Assembly: GCA_021820675.1 (NCBI GenBank)
Contig: JAKADI010000087.1
Span: 1 to 6,814, forward strand
Direction of reading: 5' to 3'
Length of the DNA stretch: 6,814 nt
Source of the DNA: Bacillota bacterium
GTDB lineage: Bacteria > Bacillota > Sulfobacillia > Sulfobacillales > Sulfobacillaceae
Positions 6,801 to 6,814 of the stretch are shown one piece after another. How positions within the stretch are numbered: position 1 is the stretch's first letter; each line of letters begins with the position of its first letter. Under the pieces are notes generated by a model. The model saw only the letters and a program-made list of their open reading frames with translations, ran no database searches and was not told the origin of the DNA. The position numbers and the translations under genes were made by a program.

Positions 6801-6814
6801 TTGATAATTGTCAA
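6801..6814. promoter_or_regulatory. AT-rich near-palindrome at the window edge, possible promoter or operator
   Basis: TTGATAATTGTCAA is symmetric except for one base pair and ends the window. Its reverse complement begins with a perfect -35 hexamer, TTGACA, but the best -10 on that strand (TGGATT, 16 bp away) is poor. It may belong to control of a gene beyond the right edge. Confidence 0.22.

Overview
The window looks like part of a bacterial chromosome of intermediate GC content. GTG and TTG starts, strong GGAGG-type ribosome binding sites and protein styles suggest a Gram-positive (Bacillota-like) host. A sulfur-oxidising acidophile such as a Sulfobacillus relative would fit, but that is inference from gene content only.

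Region 1-3332 (+ strand) is a three-gene complex iron-sulfur molybdoenzyme operon. It holds the C-terminal part of a Mo-bisMGD catalytic subunit (cut by the window start), a four-cluster [4Fe-4S] electron-transfer subunit and a DmsC-type membrane anchor. The genes are tightly spaced (3-nt gap, then a 4-nt overlap). Sequence style of the catalytic subunit resembles the SoeA branch (cytoplasmic sulfite dehydrogenase SoeABC), so quinone-linked sulfite oxidation is the leading guess; a DMSO/polysulfide/thiosulfate-type reductase is the alternative. Electrons would pass from the molybdenum site through the ferredoxin-like subunit to quinone at the anchor.

Region 3369-4859 (+) encodes a 14-helix DHA2 (EmrB/QacA-like) MFS exporter only 36 nt behind the anchor gene, possibly on the same transcript. 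A 296-nt convergent intergenic region (4860-5155) follows, with a hairpin. Then a RimJ/RimL-type GNAT acetyltransferase lies on the minus strand (5156-5734) with a TTG start fixed by a perfect AAAGGAGG.

Region 5752-6814 contains no intact gene. Reading across frames shows that its right half (about 6198-6788, +) is a decayed chloramphenicol 3-O-phosphotransferase-like gene with two frameshifts, an in-frame stop and an eroded P-loop. A stretch just before it (6041-6179) may be remains of another gene that I cannot name. The right edge has an AT-rich near-palindrome that may belong to the promoter of the next locus.
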